Below the pieces are notes generated by a model that was given only the letters and a program-made list of their open reading frames with translations, was not told the origin of the DNA and made no database searches. Positions 6,389 to 7,657 of a DNA stretch of 7,657 nucleotides are shown here, piece after piece. Each line of letters begins with the position of its first letter. The first letter of the stretch is position 1. The DNA is from Sulfitobacter sp. GTDB taxonomy: Bacteria > Pseudomonadota > Alphaproteobacteria > Rhodobacterales > Rhodobacteraceae. A program made the translations under genes and the position numbers. The stretch spans positions 1 to 7,657 of the forward strand of contig JAGXHC010000016.1 in NCBI GenBank assembly GCA_024636405.1, given 5' to 3'.

Positions 6389-7657
6389 CTATTCGATGTC
6401 CATCTCGTAGGCCGAGATAAACTTGTCCGTCCGCGGCACCAAGCTTACACCATCGCGCACGGCATAAATGTCCTGTTCGTAATGCAGCGGGATCATCGGA
6501 ATTTCCGCCATCAGGATCTTTGTCGCATCCTGAAGAAAGCCATCACGTTCTTCCACGTTTGGTGTGGAATCCGCCTTGTCGACCAGCGCATCCATTTCCG
6601 CGTTGGAGAATGAGCCGCGGTTAACCTGGCCGTAACCTTCCTTTTTGTCGCGGGTATAGAACAGCGCGCCATACATGGAACCGGCATCACCCGACGGCAC
6701 ATCCCAGCCGCTCATGATAAAGCTTGAGTTATCGGTGGGCACGCGGATGTAGCCCCAGAAGTTTGACTTTGGCATGATGTTCAGCTTCAGCTCAACATTG
6801 ATCTTGGCCAACATTGACGCCAGCGCCTGCGCGATCTGCGCGTCGTTCACATAGCGGTTGTTGGTCGCGTCCAGCGTCATCGTAAAGCCGTCAGCGTACC
6901 CCGCTTCGGTCATCAGCGCCTTGGCCTTTTCGATATCCACCGGATACATCTCGCGAAAGTTCATGCCTTCGACATAGCCCAGATGCGATGCAGGCACGAA
7001 TTGTTCGCTGGGTGTCGCAAGGCCGTTCATGACGATCTTGTTGATCGCATCGACATCAATGGCCCGTGCGATCGCTTCGCGCACGCGCTGGTCTGTCATC
7101 GGGTTTTTGCCCTCGATGGTTGGCGATTCTTCGCGCGTGTCCATCGCCAGCACCACGTTCAGCAGGCTGGGGCGGGTAATCACCTCAAATCCACCCTCGG
7201 ATTTCACACGGTCCACATCGCGTACCGCAAGATCCTGGATCACGTCCACTTCGCCTGTCAGCAATGCAGCAGTGCGCGTCGCGGGGTTGGTGATGGGGCG
7301 GAATGTCACCGTGCTTATCTTTGGCGCGCCGGCCCAATAGTCGTCAAAGGCATTGAGAACCAGCTTTTCTTCCTTGATCCATTCGCCCAGCATATAAGGC
7401 CCGGTTCCCACCGGCTTGAGGTCCATCTGCTCATCGCCCGTCTCGGTCGTGTATTCCTCATCAAGGATCAGCAGTTCGGCAAGGTCATTGGGCAGAACCG
7501 CGTAGGGTTTTGGCGTCGTGATCTCGACCGTCAGATCGTCCACTGCGGTGACAGAGGCGATATTGGCGACCAGATCGGGGCGGATCGACGCGCGCGCTTT
7601 TTCGACGGTATAGACAACGTCAGATGCGGTGAACGGATTGCCATTGTGGAACGTCAC
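6389..7657 (-). CDS. dppA: Family-5 ABC transporter substrate-binding protein (SBP1), 5' end off the window
   Basis: This is the C-terminal 422 residues of a periplasmic solute-binding protein of the DppA/OppA (SBP_bac_5) family, the likely primary receptor of the DppBCDF-type core. The frame is open at the right edge (the first codon is GTG, but it reads as an internal residue). The window begins inside the conserved block TFHNGNPFTASDVVYTVEK (2-20). Other landmarks are PVGTGPYMLGEW (82-93), DQRVREAIARAIDVDAI (189-205), KALMTEAGYADGF (246-258), SNAEMDALVDKA (351-362) and the C-terminal block IPMIPLHYEQDIYAVRDGV (386-404). About 90-110 N-terminal residues, including any signal peptide, are outside, so the export signal cannot be judged. 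The TAG stop is followed by the hairpin at 6372-6343. The symbol marks the family; the ligand is unknown and may not be a peptide. Confidence 0.92.
   Translation of the reverse strand: MTFHNGNPFTASDVVYTVEKARASIRPDLVANIASVTAVDDLTVEITTPKPYAVLPNDLAELLILDEEYTTETGDEQMDLKPVGTGPYMLGEWIKEEKLVLNAFDDYWAGAPKISTVTFRPITNPATRTAALLTGEVDVIQDLAVRDVDRVKSEGGFEVITRPSLLNVVLAMDTREESPTIEGKNPMTDQRVREAIARAIDVDAINKIVMNGLATPSEQFVPASHLGYVEGMNFREMYPVDIEKAKALMTEAGYADGFTMTLDATNNRYVNDAQIAQALASMLAKINVELKLNIMPKSNFWGYIRVPTDNSSFIMSGWDVPSGDAGSMYGALFYTRDKKEGYGQVNRGSFSNAEMDALVDKADSTPNVEERDGFLQDATKILMAEIPMIPLHYEQDIYAVRDGVSLVPRTDKFISAYEMDIE

Noticed and set aside
7655..7657. GTG at the right edge as the true start of SBP1
   Set aside because: The residues that follow are the internal conserved block FHNGNPF, normally about 90-110 residues into the protein, so the gene begins outside the window.
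1..7657. CRISPR arrays, insertion sequences, tRNA/rRNA genes or phage and defence genes
   Set aside because: I saw no direct-repeat arrays, transposase frames, terminal inverted repeats or structured RNA signatures; the window is filled by one metabolic transport operon.

Overview
The window is G+C-rich and almost fully coding. Every gene I can support lies on the minus strand, so the operon reads from the right edge to the left edge. Dense packing, stop/start overlaps (ATGA, TGATG) and the protein sequences suggest an alphaproteobacterium, probably of the Rhodobacterales/Roseobacter or Rhizobiales type. That placement is an impression from sequence style, not a search result.

Layout in transcription order: (1) 7657-6389, a family-5 extracytoplasmic substrate-binding protein (SBP1) whose N-terminus lies beyond the right edge; (2) 6388-6300, a short gap with a strong GC-rich hairpin followed by a T-tract, a likely attenuator or partial terminator; (3) 6299-5334 and 5323-4451, two DppB/DppC-type permeases; (4) 4451-3456 and 3459-2425, two DppD/DppF-type ATPases; (5) 2428-1154, a second, divergent family-5 binding protein (SBP2) with no signal peptide and an in-frame TAG stop, after which 53 more in-frame codons continue to the expected junction with the next gene; (6) 995-1, the N-terminal 331 residues of a metal-dependent amidohydrolase that runs off the left edge.

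Together the genes form a dipeptide/oligopeptide/nickel-class ABC importer with a cytoplasmic hydrolase. SBP1 would capture a substrate in the periplasm, DppB/C would pass it through the inner membrane using ATP hydrolysed by DppD/F, and the amidohydrolase would probably act on the imported compound or a product of it. The substrate cannot be read from the sequence. An amidohydrolase neighbour makes an amide-bearing or N-heterocyclic compound as plausible as a peptide.

Most of the window is an ordinary nutrient-uptake operon, and I found no CRISPR array, mobile element, RNA gene or defence system. The points worth a second look are the amber-interrupted SBP2 without a signal peptide, the amidohydrolase lacking the usual HxxE glutamate, and the hairpin separating SBP1 from the transporter core.
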